A stretch of DNA of 49,471 nt from Dichotomocladium elegans (lineage: Eukaryota > Mucoromycota > Mucoromycetes > Mucorales > Lichtheimiaceae): positions 1 to 49,471 of the forward strand of contig JAIXMN010000065.1 in assembly GCA_025716815.1 (NCBI GenBank), in the 5' to 3' direction. Under the pieces are notes generated by a model that saw nothing but the letters and a program-made list of their open reading frames with translations, searched no databases and was not told the DNA's origin. The position numbers and the translations under genes are program-made. How positions within the stretch are numbered: position 1 is the stretch's first letter; each line of letters starts with the position of its first letter. This document shows positions 31,653 through 42,313 of this stretch, one piece after another.

Positions 31653-34600
31653 ATGTCAAATCGCACCGATACCACTGGACAGCTAACAGTGTGCGTCTGT
31701 CCACAATGCGTTCAGCAGAATCCTGCCCGCCAATATGGGATTGTCAATATCAGAACATGGCGGGAGCATTTCGAACGCTCCATTGATACCAATCCAGTCC
31801 AGGCTCTCCAGAATGGTACATTGGTTCAAAAGCCCATGCTGCATAAAACTTACTCTATATATGCGTGGATAGGCAGTGATACAATAATGGAAACAGCGGG
31901 AATGTTTCCACCTACTGTGTATGGTATGTTCTTGTCATTTGCTGGTCTCACTGGAAGCTTATTGTTGTGGTTGTTATTGTCTCGTTGCAGACGAGCTGCC
32001 TGAAGAGCATTTCGACGGAAGCGATAGCGTAATTCCCGAGATCACGAGTGAAGACGAAATGAATCAAGCCATCGACATTGAGTTTGATGGTGTGATTGAG
32101 GACGACGAGGTTTGTGAACTTAAATAAAAATTAATGCCCTATTAATAAGGTCTCTCAATCACAAGCAGACAACAGACACACCTACATCTACCCCGTTGGA
32201 CTTCCTTACACATCCTTTGCCGTTCATATTTCTCTTCCTTGTCCTGTTCCAGCTGCACCATTTATCTGAGCGGGCGGCGAACGTCCTCATCGGTTTTGTC
32301 ACCATGTTGCTAGTCAGTCTCGGAGCCATTGCGCAACAGAATACTCTTCCTGACACAATCGCCGGCTGGAAAAGATGGATTGGATTCGAGAGTCTTACCG
32401 ATGACCTTCGGATGTATAGTGCATGTCCGTATGCCATGGTATCTTTCTGCAACCCGGTCCTCAGACATGCACGAAGCAGAGCCACCAGATGAATGGGACA
32501 CTGTGTGGTGCACAGCTGTGTAAATTGACGTCAAGCAACCGGCCTGTACCCATCAAGCAGTATGCATACTATCCGCTTGCTCAGAGCCTAAAAAAGCTCT
32601 TTTTACGACATGATTTCGAGACCAAGATCACACAGTGGCAACTTCGGAACACGCAGAACGGTATCTTCCATGACGTATACGACGGCATGGCGTGGCGTGC
32701 ATTGAAGGACCCCAACGATATCAACCAACCATTTGTTCGAGACGGCCGTTCCTTGATGTTGACCTTAAACGTCGATTGGTTTGCTCCTTTTGATTCTGGG
32801 TACTCTTGCGGTGCCATATACCTTGTGGTAAACAATTTGCCTCGTGCCGACCGCTATAAAACAGAGAATGTAATCCTTGTTGGTGTGATGCCTGGACCAA
32901 AAGAGCCGAGTACATACGAGGTGAACCACTACCTGAAACCGCTCATTGACGATCTTCTCCCACTCTTTCGCGGCATTATGATCCCAACATTCCAACAACC
33001 CAATGGCGCAATCATTCGAGCAGCTTTGTTCAACATCGCTTGTGACATTCCTGCTGGGCGAAAGGTTGGTGGATTTACTTCGCATGCCAGCACGCGAGCA
33101 TGTCATAAATGTACGCGCGAGTTCCGTGTTTTCCCTGACACTACGAAGCTTGACTATTCTGGGTACCAAGTCCTCGACCCATTAAGGACCAAGGCTGATA
33201 ATGCATACGCTGCTGAGCGTTGGCGTACAGCGACATCGCCTTCAGAGCGCTATGACATCGAACGATCAACAGGAACGCGATGGTCGGAAATTCACAGGCT
33301 TGCCTATTTCGATCCAGTACAAGGCACAGTCATCGATGTTATGCACAATTGCTTCCTGGGAACTGCTGACCGGATGGTGCGTGTATGGAGGACGCGCGGG
33401 CTACTGAATGACACCATTGGAGCCCAAATGCAGAAATTGGCCGACGGTGTCGTGCTGCCACCGGGTATCCCTTCGCTGCAACGCAAAATCGATCGCAAAT
33501 TTGGTTTCATGACAGCTGACGACTGGAAAGCATGGTGTCTGGTATATTCACCATTCGTTTTGAAGAATTTCCTGCCTCGAGCCGAGTTCAAGAACTGGAT
33601 GGACTTTGTTTCTGCCTGCCGAATCCTCGCGAAAACGACGATCACATACGCCGATATTGACGAGGCGCATGGGTTCCTCGAGCATTTTGTGCGCGGCTGC
33701 GAGCGGATATACGGTCCTGAGATCATCACGCCTAATATGCATCTACATCTGCACTTACGCGAAGTGATCGAGGATTTTGGGCCTGTCTATGCGTTCTGGC
33801 TATTCAGCTTCGAGCGATATAACGGGTTCATGAAAGCCGCAGCAACGAACCAAAAGGACTCTTTAGAGCTTACTTTTATGAAGCGCTTTATCGAGAAGAC
33901 CAGCGCAGTCGACTTCGTTCATCGTGAGGCCAGGCGCTTTTCCGGTAGGAATCTTGAGTTGCGCTTACTCTTGAAGATTGCTGGTCAATCTCGCACACTC
34001 CAGCAGCAAGCAGTCCATCCCCATTTCGAGCCACTTACGTTTGCGGCTTTATCCACAGACCCAGCAGTCAATGTCTTTGGATCGGAACCAATCCCACCGG
34101 ATACAGCTGCGTCAATGCGTGATGGCAAAAAAGCGAACTTACTCGGCACCATTACCTACGAACTGCTGGTCCAGTTTTACCAGGCCAGCTATGGAGAGGA
34201 AGAAGTTCGCCATCTGAACAATGCAGCACGCAGGCCGGCGTCATACGTTTTGCCTGAGATTGAGAAATTTAGAACCATCGAGATCTTCGGGCAAACGTAC
34301 CGATCAGCAACAGCTCGCTCAATCCGTGGTTCGCACATACAGGCATTGTTTCTTGACACAAGTAACCGTGTTGTTGCCTGGACTGGTCAAGTACAATTTT
34401 ACTTTCGTCACGTCCTTGTTGTGAACCGCATTCCGACCGTCCACTACTTCGCATTTGTCCGTTGGTATCGTACCCATGCTTCAACACAGCGCTTTGCCGA
34501 CGAAGGTCTCGAGGAATGGCGCAACAGCTTTATGAGTGAAGACCGCGATTGCATCTTACCCATACACAGAATCTTTTCCCAAGTTGCCATTGTTGCATAT

Positions 34601-34669
34601 GGTCAGCAGCAAAACTCTGCAACTTCAAAGATCCTGGTTATTCCATTAGCACGCAGAATCACAGCGTAA
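31653..34669 (+). pseudogene. Tnp2-like transposase (three exons, one frameshift)
   Basis: Proposed exons: 31653-31923; 31991-32109; 32169 onward to TAA at 34667-34669. Intron 1 (31924-31990) has GTATGT...TTGCAG and intron 2 (32110-32168) GTTTGT...AAGCAG; both joins keep the frame. The first exon has a Cys-rich start (CVCPQC) and the second an acidic stretch. Exon 3 has HLSERAANVLIGFV, then YSACP; one base is missing at about 32427-32431, after which the frame continues CHGIFLQPG...CKL, restoring the expected CPxCH motif. Probable catalytic residues: D in LNVDWF (near 32774), D in IDVMHN (near 33335), E in FERYNG (near 33812); CHKCTREF may be a further metal site. About 960 residues in all. 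The single-base gap may be real decay or an assembly error. Confidence 0.82.
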
Positions 34670-34713
34670 TAAAGAAAGAGAAAAGTATGAATGGGGAATA
34701 GTCACTATTTTTT
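34670..34713. other. Intergenic gap between convergent genes of the CACTA element
   Basis: 44 bases between the transposase stop (plus) and the accessory gene stop (minus). AATAAAGAAAG at 34668-34678 may serve as the transposase polyadenylation signal. Confidence 0.5.
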
Positions 34714-35700
34714 TTACTTGGCCCAATCGGGCAAAACAGCCAGCACTTCTTCAGGGAGTACGGCCTGGTCGTCCTCAACTCTCTTCCTCTTAAGAGTTTC
34801 CCGCGACTCCCTCTTTTTCCCTTGCTTTACCAGCAAGTCCAACTTTTCAAAGAACTCTGCTGCCTACAACATTACCGCATTCTTTCAGTGCAAACGTCTA
34901 ATGTCACCCAAACTAAGAATACCTTAACAGTTCTGTGCGCAGGTTTTTTGACCTCCACATTCCCATCGTCGTCAGAAATCTCTGGCGACATGCATTCGCG
35001 CACAAGAAGACGCGAGCCACCGGGGAAGTCAGCCTCCAACGTGGCAGCATACTTCTCACAGGCTTCTTTGCGGCCCACGAGTTTCTGTATGTAACCTATG
35101 AGTATTTTAACTTATAAAGGGCCAACATAGTGGTTAATGACCTTCCACACTCGTTTGTTGCGTTTGCGCGTCTCGGCAACGGCTTTCTTCTGCGCTGGAG
35201 ACAGCTTGAGAGCATCTTTCTGCCCAGAAAAAAAAGTGTGTATCTGGGAGCGTAGCTCCCGTGCACCAAGCACACAGCCGCCGACATGTCCAACGCAGTA
35301 TGCGGCGATCGTTGCCGTCACCTCCTCATTGTGCGCACATCGAAACGAGCGATTGAAATCGTAACCTTGACCGGCAGAAAAGAGAGCATGCCGGTCATGA
35401 ATGTTTCGCTAGCCAACAGATATTAGACATGTTACAAAAGTTAAGTACATCAAATAATAAACGCACCACAACCCGTTCAACTCCAGGTTCGCGAGATACA
35501 GACGATGCAGCAGCGACTGGTTGCTCTCTGGCCATGAGCGCAGACGACAAGTTGAGGAGCTGCTGCTCAATGGCCTGGTTCTTGGCCTTCAACCTGACCT
35601 GTTCGTCCTCCAGACGGCGAATATGCGAGAGCATATTGGACTGTTCGATGCTTTCGCCGTGTTCTTGGCGGCGCTGGGTGGTATTGCTATTGGAAAACAT
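34714..35700 (-). CDS. Accessory protein of the CACTA element, four exons, unknown function
   Basis: Proposed exons (minus): 35700-35467, 35408-35142, 35084-34923, 34863-34714, giving 270 residues. Introns: 35466-35409 (GTGCGT...GGCTAG), 35141-35085 (GTCATT...ATACAG, weak donor), 34922-34864 (GTATTC...TTGTAG). All joins are phase 0. Without the second intron the frame meets TAA at 35112-35114, so that intron is the least certain part. Exon 1 holds an amphipathic coiled coil (SHIRRLEDEQVRLKAKNQAI). Exon 2 has HALFSAGQGYDFNRSF and a Gly/Cys-containing helix, then KKAVAETRKRNKRVWK. Exon 3 has REACEKYAATLEADF-like helix text (KEACEKYAATLEADF) and an acidic SDDDGN. Exon 4 is charged, with LKRKR as a possible nuclear signal. 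Not recognised. By position it could be the TnpA-like partner of the transposase; that is inference. Confidence 0.65.
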
Positions 35701-36613
35701 CTACACAAAGATGAAGGGGCCAATTTCGCATGCAACCTTTTTTTTTGCTTACTTCTGAAATTTATTGTTTGGAGCAGAGATGGAAGATGGGTGCACATAC
35801 GCAGTGAAGACAGTATTTAAAGCGGGTGTCTGGTATGTTTATTTGTTTCATCATTTCTTTCCCTTTCTTTTCACTTCCTTCATACCGGGATCTTTGGACG
35901 ACAACGCGTGTTCATGTAAGGCTTCCTTCTTCCTAATGCTCTTTAACTTATGAACGGCTACAGGCGATTTGTTTCCATCGCATATTTTCTCCTATGAACG
36001 ATGAGGTAAGTTTTCTTATGGAACAGATATATGAATCCTTACTCAAAGGTCAATTATTTTATTAGGTTCATTTCTGACTGTTCGATTAATCACAGGTAGG
36101 TTTACATATGTTGCTGCATCCACTGATTTATATGGGTGCTAACTGGTATCACACTTTTTTTAGATAAAGAAGACCACTATACTTTCTGTTATGACGAACT
36201 GTTATTCCGGTGTGCCTCCGGCATCTTACCTCATCTACATTTCCATCCTGTTGCACAACCTGCACTTCAACAGAAGCATCTGCCTCACTAGCTCTTTAGA
36301 ATCCCATTTATCATTATAGTAGCATTTATCACAGTAGTGTAGCTAAAAATTGTCAACCATTTCATTTTGAAATAATAAAAAAAAGGTCGCGTTTCAATTG
36401 ATACTTCTATCTGTTTCATCGTCAGTATATAATTGTTTGCTGAGGGTTATTGATCAGCACCATAAACAAACGGGATTGCCGACCTGTTACTGTAAAAAGT
36501 TGTATAAAATAAAACACGGACCTACCATTTATAACTGGTGTAACGGCCCCACTTTTTTCAAAAATAGATGAGACGGCAGCTGCGCCATGCTCCCCCCATT
36601 GACAGTTTTTAGA
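35701..36613. other. A/T-rich non-coding region inside the CACTA element
   Basis: No open frame of note. Probably the promoter and leader of the accessory gene (divergent toward the left) and filler up to the right subterminal repeats. Confidence 0.5.
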
Positions 36614-36738
36614 GGAATAAGGTACTTTATTCCTGCAGAACAGAAGTTCACTTCAGGAATAAGGTACTACCTTATTCTCTACCTTATTCCCAGGAATAAG
36701 TGAGGGAATAAGGTACTTTTTTACTACCTTATTCCTCC
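36614..36738. repeat. Right subterminal repeat cluster of the CACTA element
   Basis: Six copies of GGAATAAGGTA or its reverse complement (some with one mismatch) within about 125 bases, in both orientations, some as near-palindromes (GGAATAAGGTACTTTATTCC). In plant CACTA elements such subterminal arrays bind the accessory transposase TnpA. The left end has a single such unit beside the inverted repeat. Confidence 0.85.
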
Positions 36739-36752
36739 TCCCAGGCGCAGTG
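36725..36752 (-). repeat. Right terminal inverted repeat of the CACTA element
   Basis: Reverse complement begins CACTGCGCCTGGGAGGAGG and continues AATAAGGTA; pairs with 31078-31105. Confidence 0.93.
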
Positions 36753-36936
36753 GAGTATGGTCGATTGCGGGATATTGAGTAAATTAAGATCGTCGTCTCT
36801 GACTTCTTCTCAAATTCTTGTCGGTCTTGTTATAGTCAGATCGTGATCGTTTCTTGCTGGGTACTTTATCCTTTTTGTGCGATGACTCAATTTCGGGTGG
36901 TACATCAGCATTCTTTTCATCTTGTCCCAGTCTATG
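36753..36936 (-). pseudogene. Element G gag-pol, last codons and stop
   Basis: Minus frame from 36936 to a TAA at 36784-36786: RLGQDEKNADVPPEIESSHK, then a basic tail KKRSRSDYNK...RRSQRRRS. It continues the frame broken at 42965 by element F (CTATG duplication at 36932-36936 and 42965-42969). 36753-36783 is 3' untranslated sequence up to the CACTA insertion. Confidence 0.93.
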
Positions 36937-37587
36937 TGTCATGACCAAAATGGGAATCAATTTAGGGTCGTGCATTTTCATTCATGCAATGGACACCCTT
37001 ATTGCATTAATTTGCTTCCCGGCCAATTCCCCAATCTATCGACTGCATTTATTAATTTCCAGTCAGTATCTCAACGTCCAAGGCTATCTGAACTCTGGTC
37101 CTACACATCATAGCTAGTATAAATACTGCCATAGTTTGTCTTAATAAATATCATCAGATTATTGTCCCAATTACTGAAAACCACTTACCTTGTCCTGATC
37201 GAGCCTCGGTCCTGTCCTGTAAACCGTTTCTGCTCTTATCCCGAAGTATCTGATCCGTCTTGTCGCGCCTCTCCGGCTCTGCCTTGTTCCTGGTAGTTAT
37301 CCGACTTGGTGTATGCTGCGTAATGGAAAGTACCTAACACCCACCCCTTTAGTCTAGCTCTTGACTTGCTTCCTGTTCTCTTCTTGTCTTGTTTTGATCT
37401 GCCATCTGGCATACTTCTGGTTAGTAGTACTAGCGTTGATTTTAGAATAGCTTCCTGATCTTTCCACTTTATTCCATTACCGGCATTACCGCTATCTTCC
37501 AGTTCCTAGTCCGTGCCTTCCTCTTATCCTGTCCTCTGTCCGAGCGCAAGTCCTGTTATCTAGACTACCCCCAGTTATAATCTGACA
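36937..37587 (+). repeat. LTR6, 5' LTR of element F
   Basis: 651 bp, TGTCATGACC...ATCTGACA. TATA box and polyadenylation signal as listed separately. Confidence 0.96.
37118..37162 (+). promoter_or_regulatory. Core promoter and R start of element F
   Basis: TATAAATA at 37118-37125, TTAATAAATA at 37141-37150 (polyadenylation signal), then ATCAGATTAT at 37153-37162. The last lies 35 bases after the TATA start, where transcription would begin, so it should be at or near the 5' end of the RNA. Confidence 0.65.
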
Positions 37588-37589
37588 TC

Positions 37590-37599
37590 ATAATCTGAT
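37590..37599 (+). promoter_or_regulatory. Candidate self-priming primer-binding site of element F
   Basis: ATAATCTGAT, two bases after the 5' LTR, is perfectly complementary over ten bases to ATCAGATTAT at the presumed RNA 5' end (37153-37162). This is the arrangement used by Tf1/sushi-type elements, whose RNA primes its own reverse transcription. Confidence 0.65.
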
Positions 37600-37634
37600 C
37601 ACTGGTGTTACCTACTTTCTTGTCCATCCGCAAA

Positions 37635-38555
37635 ATGCCTAAGTTTGGTCAATCTGGAGTTCCGCGAGCTCAAGATGACGACAACGAACCACAGCCTGTG
37701 GTTGTCAATGCCACTAGTACCGAGGATGTCACCAGTTCCATGTCGCGCCTCCATCTGGATGCGGGAAGTGACATTCATGCAGGTACAGGCGAAATCAAAA
37801 TTTCAGTTCCGACGTTCACTGGTGAGACTACAGAGGTGTCCACGTTTATCGCGAAGGTCAAGCTTGCCATCCGCTTAAACCCAAAGCGCTACCCAGATCA
37901 CCTCACAAAAATTTTATTCATGTGCTCAAACATGTCTGGTATCGCGTTCACTTGGGCCGAGCCCTACATCATGGATCTGGATGATGAAGAAGTCGACCCC
38001 ATCATGCTCTCATTCCCCGCTTTCCTCCAAGCTTTCCGCGCCGCTTTTGGAGAGAATAACGAGCTGAAAGACGCGCAGCACAAATTGCTCACCCTACGTC
38101 AAGGATCCAAACCTGCCAGCGAGCACGTTGCGATGTTCCGTCGCTTAGCACTCAAAACAGGCTTCAATGATGTCGCCTTGCTCGCAATTCTGGAGCTTAG
38201 TTGGTCCGACCGTATCAAGGACCAACTCACCACCCGTGACCTCCCCGACGAAATATGGTCATACGCCTCAAAAGTAATCGAGTTGGACACCCGTGTGCGT
38301 GCTCGCGATGGGAAACGCCCGCAACGCCCAGCATACAGGTTTTCCCCTCCTGTCCGGAATCCACACGTTGCCCAGTCCACACCTCCTGACGTACAGGACA
38401 TGGAAATCGACACTGCCCCTGCCAAATTCGGACCTCTGACCAAAGAGGAAAAGGATCGACGTCGCAAGCTGAATCTCTGTTTATACTGTGGCGGCCAGGG
38501 CCACAATGCCGCCTCTTGCCCGAAAAAGGGAAAAGGCAATCCCCAGGGTCTGTAA
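37635..38555 (+). CDS. gag: Gag of element F
   Basis: 306 codons from ATG 37635 ([13 protein letters not shown]). The upstream open frame begins with GTG in the leader and is ignored. Central retrotransposon Gag region: [20 protein letters not shown] about residue 50, then [18 protein letters not shown] and [20 protein letters not shown], typical of the capsid-like fold. Near the C-terminus a CCHC knuckle [14 protein letters not shown] (CX2CX4HX4C) for RNA binding, followed by [10 protein letters not shown] and TAA at 38553-38555. Pol begins in the -1 frame by overlap. Gag forms virus-like particles in the cytoplasm in related elements. Confidence 0.93.
   Translation: MPKFGQSGVPRAQDDDNEPQPVVVNATSTEDVTSSMSRLHLDAGSDIHAGTGEIKISVPTFTGETTEVSTFIAKVKLAIRLNPKRYPDHLTKILFMCSNMSGIAFTWAEPYIMDLDDEEVDPIMLSFPAFLQAFRAAFGENNELKDAQHKLLTLRQGSKPASEHVAMFRRLALKTGFNDVALLAILELSWSDRIKDQLTTRDLPDEIWSYASKVIELDTRVRARDGKRPQRPAYRFSPPVRNPHVAQSTPPDVQDMEIDTAPAKFGPLTKEEKDRRRKLNLCLYCGGQGHNAASCPKKGKGNPQGL
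38528..38534 (+). promoter_or_regulatory. Probable -1 ribosomal frameshift site of element F
   Basis: G GGA AAA in the gag frame (codons GGA 38529-38531, AAA 38532-38534) fits the X XXY YYZ rule. It lies just after the zinc knuckle and 18 bases before the gag stop codon, inside the gag-pol overlap, and pol is in the -1 frame. A stimulatory hairpin or pseudoknot was not worked out. Confidence 0.75.
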
Positions 38556-41500
38556 GAGAGTATTCCCTGGGACAACGTCATCATAATTTCAATAAACCGA
38601 TTGTTGAAAACAAACCTCTCTATCCGAGATCCATTTTCTCACCCTCAACTGTCCACGCACTCACGCTACATACCTCTACACCGAACGAACCACTGAACTT
38701 CCCATTGACCCTGCGTTTCGGCAAGAAAGAGGTAGCTGTTAATGCTTTGATCGACTCTGGTGCAATGGAAAGCTTCATCGATATGGAATTCGCCATTAGC
38801 CAAGGAATACCCCTCACTGCCAGCCCTCAGCCATTAAGAGTATACACAGTTGATGGCCGCGCAATCCGGTCGGGTCTCGTGACAAAAGTATGCCAATTAG
38901 AAATGCACACTGGAGATCATATCGAGAACAGTACACTGCACGCCACCTCGCTGGGCAACTACTCAGTCATTTTGGGAATGCCATGGCTCACACAACATAA
39001 CCCCCGCATCGACTGGAAAACACGAAAGATCACCTTGGACTACCAATTATGTCAGGCCACTTGCCATAGGAACTCATCAGCGTCCACCTTTCCTATAGCT
39101 ACCAACAACGTACCACCACCTCCCAGCATCGACATCCGCCTCTGTAATGCTCGTACCCTGAGGAGATACATAAGAAAAGGGGCACAAGCATTCTGTATGA
39201 CCCCCGAACAGATTGCAACCTTAGCAAGCATTTCTTCGCACCCCAGTGGTGGAAGTGAAGCCCCTGGGGTACCAGAGAAGTATCGTGATTTCTTCGACGT
39301 CTTTAGCGAAAACGAAGCCAGCTCGCTGCCAATACACCGCCCTGGCACAGACCATACCATCCCCCTCGCAGAAGGCACCCAACCCCCTTTCGGTCCTATC
39401 TACCCACTATCGCAAGATGAGTTGAAGGAACTATCCACATATCTTGAAACCAACCTAAAAAACGGATTCATTCGTCGCTCTTCCAGCCCTGCAGGCGCGC
39501 CAATCATCTTCGTCAAAAAAAAGGACGGCTCACTTCGTCTTTGTGTGGACTACCGTGGGCTAAACAAGATAACTGTCAAGAATAGATACCCACTCCCTTT
39601 GATAAACGAAATGATCGATCGCCTCGCCACGGCACGGATATTCACCAAACTCGATATCCGCAACGCATATCACCGCATCCGTATTGCAGAAGGTGAGGAA
39701 TGGAAGACAGCATTCCGGACACGTTATGGCCACTTCGAGTACCAGGTCATGCCTTTTGGATTAACAAACGCCCCAGCATCCTGGCGATCCCTCATCAACG
39801 ACGTACTTCGGGATTACCTTGACCAATTCGTCGTCGCATATCTGGATGATATCCTCATCTTCAGCGATAACGATAAGGATCATGAGAAACATGTCCATAT
39901 GGTTCTCCAGAAACTTCGGGATGCTGAGTTATATATCAAGGCCGAAAAATGCGAATTCGACGTACGAGAAGTCGACTTCCTGGGTTTCCGCATCAATGAC
40001 AGTGGCATCTCTATGGACCCTGCAAAAGTCGCCTGCATCCTCGATTGGCCTACCCCACAGTCAGCTCATGACATCCAAGTATTCCTGGGATTCGCCAATT
40101 TTTATCGTCGGTTCATCAAAGGCTACTCGGGTGTCACCATACCTCTGACAACCCTCCTCAAGAAAGGTGTACCATTTGATTGGGGTATAGATCAAGAATC
40201 TGCTTTTCGCACACTCAAAACTGCGTTCACGACTGCCCCAATACTCCACTACTACCAACCCGACCGTAAAATCGTAGTGGAGACTGATGCATCGGATTCG
40301 GCCATTGCTGGAGTCCTCAACCAGGTTGGCGACGATAACAAGCTCCACCCAATTGCCTTCTTTAGCCGAAAGTTGTCGCCCGCCGAGGTAAACTACGATA
40401 TATATGATAAGGAACTCCTAGCCATTGTCGAGAGCTTTACGACCTGGCGCCATTACCTTCAAGGCGTAAGGCATACCATTCTGGTGTATACGGATCACAA
40501 AAACTTGCAATACTTCATGACGTCACCCGCAAAGTCCCTTACCCGCCGTCATGCCCGATGGGCTATAGTTTTCAGTGAGTACAACTTCCAGATCACCTAT
40601 CGTCCAGGTTCGGAAAATCCCAAGGCCGATGCCCTCTCTCGTCGTCGGGACATGGCCTTTGGGGAGGGGGAAAACGAGAAGCAACCAATCCGAGGATTAT
40701 TCCGTGAAGAGCAAATCGTCCTAAGCGCCACATCCTCATCCCGGTTAGGCTTCGCTCTGCTTGAGAAGATCCAATCCTCCCTTCTCGAAGATACCTCGTT
40801 AAAACAGCTCATACAATTTGTCCGTTCTCCAACCAGCACTCCCCACTACCTCCGCAAGAAAATTCAACGATACACCTTCGAAGAGGAAACAAACCTGCTA
40901 CTTTTTGACAACCGGATTTGTATCCCAGCTAACAACGAGTTGAAGATTGCAATCCTCCATGAACATCACGACACACCTGCCTCAGGTCATCCAGGTAGAG
41001 CTAGAACCTGTGAACTCATCGCCCGAACGTTCTACTGGCAAGGTATGCGTAAATTCATAAACCGCTACGTCCACAACTGCTCTATCTGCAGAAGGTCGAA
41101 GTCCTCCTCTCAAGCACCCCAAGGACTACTCAAGCCACTGCAAATACCCAAGCGCCCATGGGCTGCGATCTCCATGGACTTCATCACGGGTTTGCCAACG
41201 TCCAACAAGTACAATGCTATCTGGGTTGTGGTCGATCGATTAACAAAAATGGCGCATTTCATCCCTTGTCAGAACACCATTACTGCCGAGCAATTAGCGC
41301 ATCTCTTTATTCATGAGATCTTCCGCCTACATGGTCTACCAGATGAGATCGTGTCGGACCGCGGCTCGATTTTCACCTCCAACTTTTGGAGATCAATTCT
41401 AGGGTTGCTTCGGATCAAGCCATGCATGTCTACGGCTTTTCATCCTCAGAGTGACGGGCAGACCGAACGCACGAATGCGATCTTAGAACAATATTTGCGA

Positions 41501-42301
41501 GCATACATAAACTACCAACAAGATGACTGGTCGGAATTTATATCGTTAGCCGAGTTTAGCTACAACAACTCGCAGCAGAGCTCAACACATCACTCGCCCT
41601 TCGAAGCCAATACTGGTTACCATCCTCGTTTCACCACTGCACCTGCTCCTGCGAATTCTAGTCTCTCTCAATCATCGGAAGACCTTATCCATGCACTGAA
41701 AGAGCTCCACGAAGCGTTGCGTTCCGAAGTCAAGCTAGCACAAAGGGCGCAAGAGGCATCCTATAACGCGGGGCGTCGTCGCACCCCTGACTACAAGGTC
41801 GGCGACTACGTGTACCTATCGAGTCGCCACGTCCGCACAGCTCGACCATCACCAAAGTTAGAGCACAAATACTTAGGCCCATTCAAGATCACTGCTCGTA
41901 TTGGTTCACACGCATACCGCCTCCAACTACCAGACTCCATGCGCATTCACCCGGTCTTCCACGTCAGCCTGTTGTCACCTCGCGATGACCCAGCATTACC
42001 AGACATTCCAGGCCGCGCCCAATCTGAACCACCTCCAATCGAAGTTCACGGCGAAGAACATTACGAGGTTGAGCGTGTACTGGATAGCCGCATATATCGA
42101 CACAAACTGCAGTATCTTGTAAAATGGAAAGGCTACGAAAACCCAACAGACAATACGTGGGAACCAGCTGAAAATCTCTGGAATGCCACCGAGGCAGTCC
42201 GTGACTTCCATCTACGTCACCCTACCAAACCGAGAAAAGATTTGCGCATCCAACCTCATAGGTCACAACCTCATTGCCGTTCTCGTAGGACTCGAACCTA
42301 G
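38534..42301 (+). CDS. pol: Pol polyprotein of element F
   Basis: Open from 38516 to TAG 42299-42301; translated codons start after the shift at 38534. With residue 1 at 38516: retropepsin [10 protein letters not shown] (D near 78); reverse transcriptase [18 protein letters not shown] and [10 protein letters not shown] (YLDD near 441); RNase [12 protein letters not shown] (near 588) and [10 protein letters not shown]; integrase zinc domain [11 protein letters not shown]...CSICRRSK (816-860); D in SMDFITG (near 886), D in SDRGSIF (near 947), E in DGQTERTN (near 983); GPY/F-type YLGPFKI (near 1119); chromodomain [13 protein letters not shown]...[16 protein letters not shown] (1182-1232). No stop or missing motif is seen. 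Closest relative in the window is E. Confidence 0.95.
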   Translation, partial: RQSPGSVREYSLGQRHHNFNKPIVENKPLYPRSIFSPSTVHALTLHTSTPNEPLNFPLTLRFGKKEVAVNALIDSGAMESFIDMEFAISQGIPLTASPQPLRVYTVDGRAIRSGLVTKVCQLEMHTGDHIENSTLHATSLGNYSVILGMPWLTQHNPRIDWKTRKITLDYQLCQATCHRNSSASTFPIATNNVPPPPSIDIRLCNARTLRRYIRKGAQAFCMTPEQIATLASISSHPSGGSEAPGVPEKYRDFFDVFSENEASSLPIHRPGTDHTIPLAEGTQPPFGPIYPLSQDELKELSTYLETNLKNGFIRRSSSPAGAPIIFVKKKDGSLRLCVDYRGLNKITVKNRYPLPLINEMIDRLATARIFTKLDIRNAYHRIRIAEGEEWKTAFRTRYGHFEYQVMPFGLTNAPASWRSLINDVLRDYLDQFVVAYLDDILIFSDNDKDHEKHVHMVLQKLRDAELYIKAEKCEFDVREVDFLGFRINDSGISMDPAKVACILDWPTPQSAHDIQVFLGFANFYRRFIKGYSGVTIPLTTLLKKGVPFDWGIDQESAFRTLKTAFTTAPILHYYQPDRKIVVETDASDSAIAGVLNQVGDDNKLHPIAFFSRKLSPAEVNYDIYDKELLAIVESFTTWRHYLQGVRHTILVYTDHKNLQYFMTSPAKSLTRRHARWAIVFSEYNFQITYRPGSENPKADALSRRRDMAFGEGENEKQPIRGLFREEQIVLSATSSSRLGFALLEKIQSSLLEDTSLKQLIQFVRSPTSTPHYLRKKIQRYTFEEETNLLLFDNRICIPANNELKIAILHEHHDTPASGHPGRARTCELIARTFYWQGMRKFINRYVHNCSICRRSKSSSQAPQGLLKPLQIPKRPWAAISMDFITGLPTSNKYNAIWVVVDRLTKMAHFIPCQNTITAEQLAHLFIHEIFRLHGLPDEIVSDRGSIFTSNFWRSILGLLRIKPCMSTAFHPQSDGQTERTNAILEQYLRAYINYQQDDWSEFISLAEFSYNNSQQSSTHHSPFEANTGYHPRFTTAPAPANSSLSQSSEDLIHALKELHEALRSEVKLAQRAQEASYNAGRRRTPDYKVGDYVYLSSRHVRTARPSPKLEHKYLGPFKITARIGSHAYRLQLPDSMRIHPVFHVSLLSPRDDPALPDIPGRAQSEPPPIEVHGEEHYEVERVLDSRIYRHKLQYLVKWKGYENPTDNTWEPAENLWNATEAVRDFHLRHPTKPRKDLRIQPHRSQPHCRSRRTRT

Positions 42302-42313
42302 AAGGGGAGCTAC

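Larger units (their letters stand above)
31078..36752 (+). mobile_element. Plavaka/CACTA-type DNA transposon
   Basis: 5.7 kb with terminal inverted repeats beginning CACTGCGCC, inserted in the 3' untranslated part of element G with a perfect 3-bp duplication GAG (31075-31077, 36753-36755). The intact target is visible in element A (GTAGGGAGTATGG near 557). It carries a Tnp2-like transposase gene on the plus strand, a second convergent gene on the minus strand, and clustered subterminal GGAATAAGGTA repeats. CACT start, 3-bp duplication and Tnp2-like transposase are the hallmarks of the CACTA/CMC superfamily. Confidence 0.95.
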
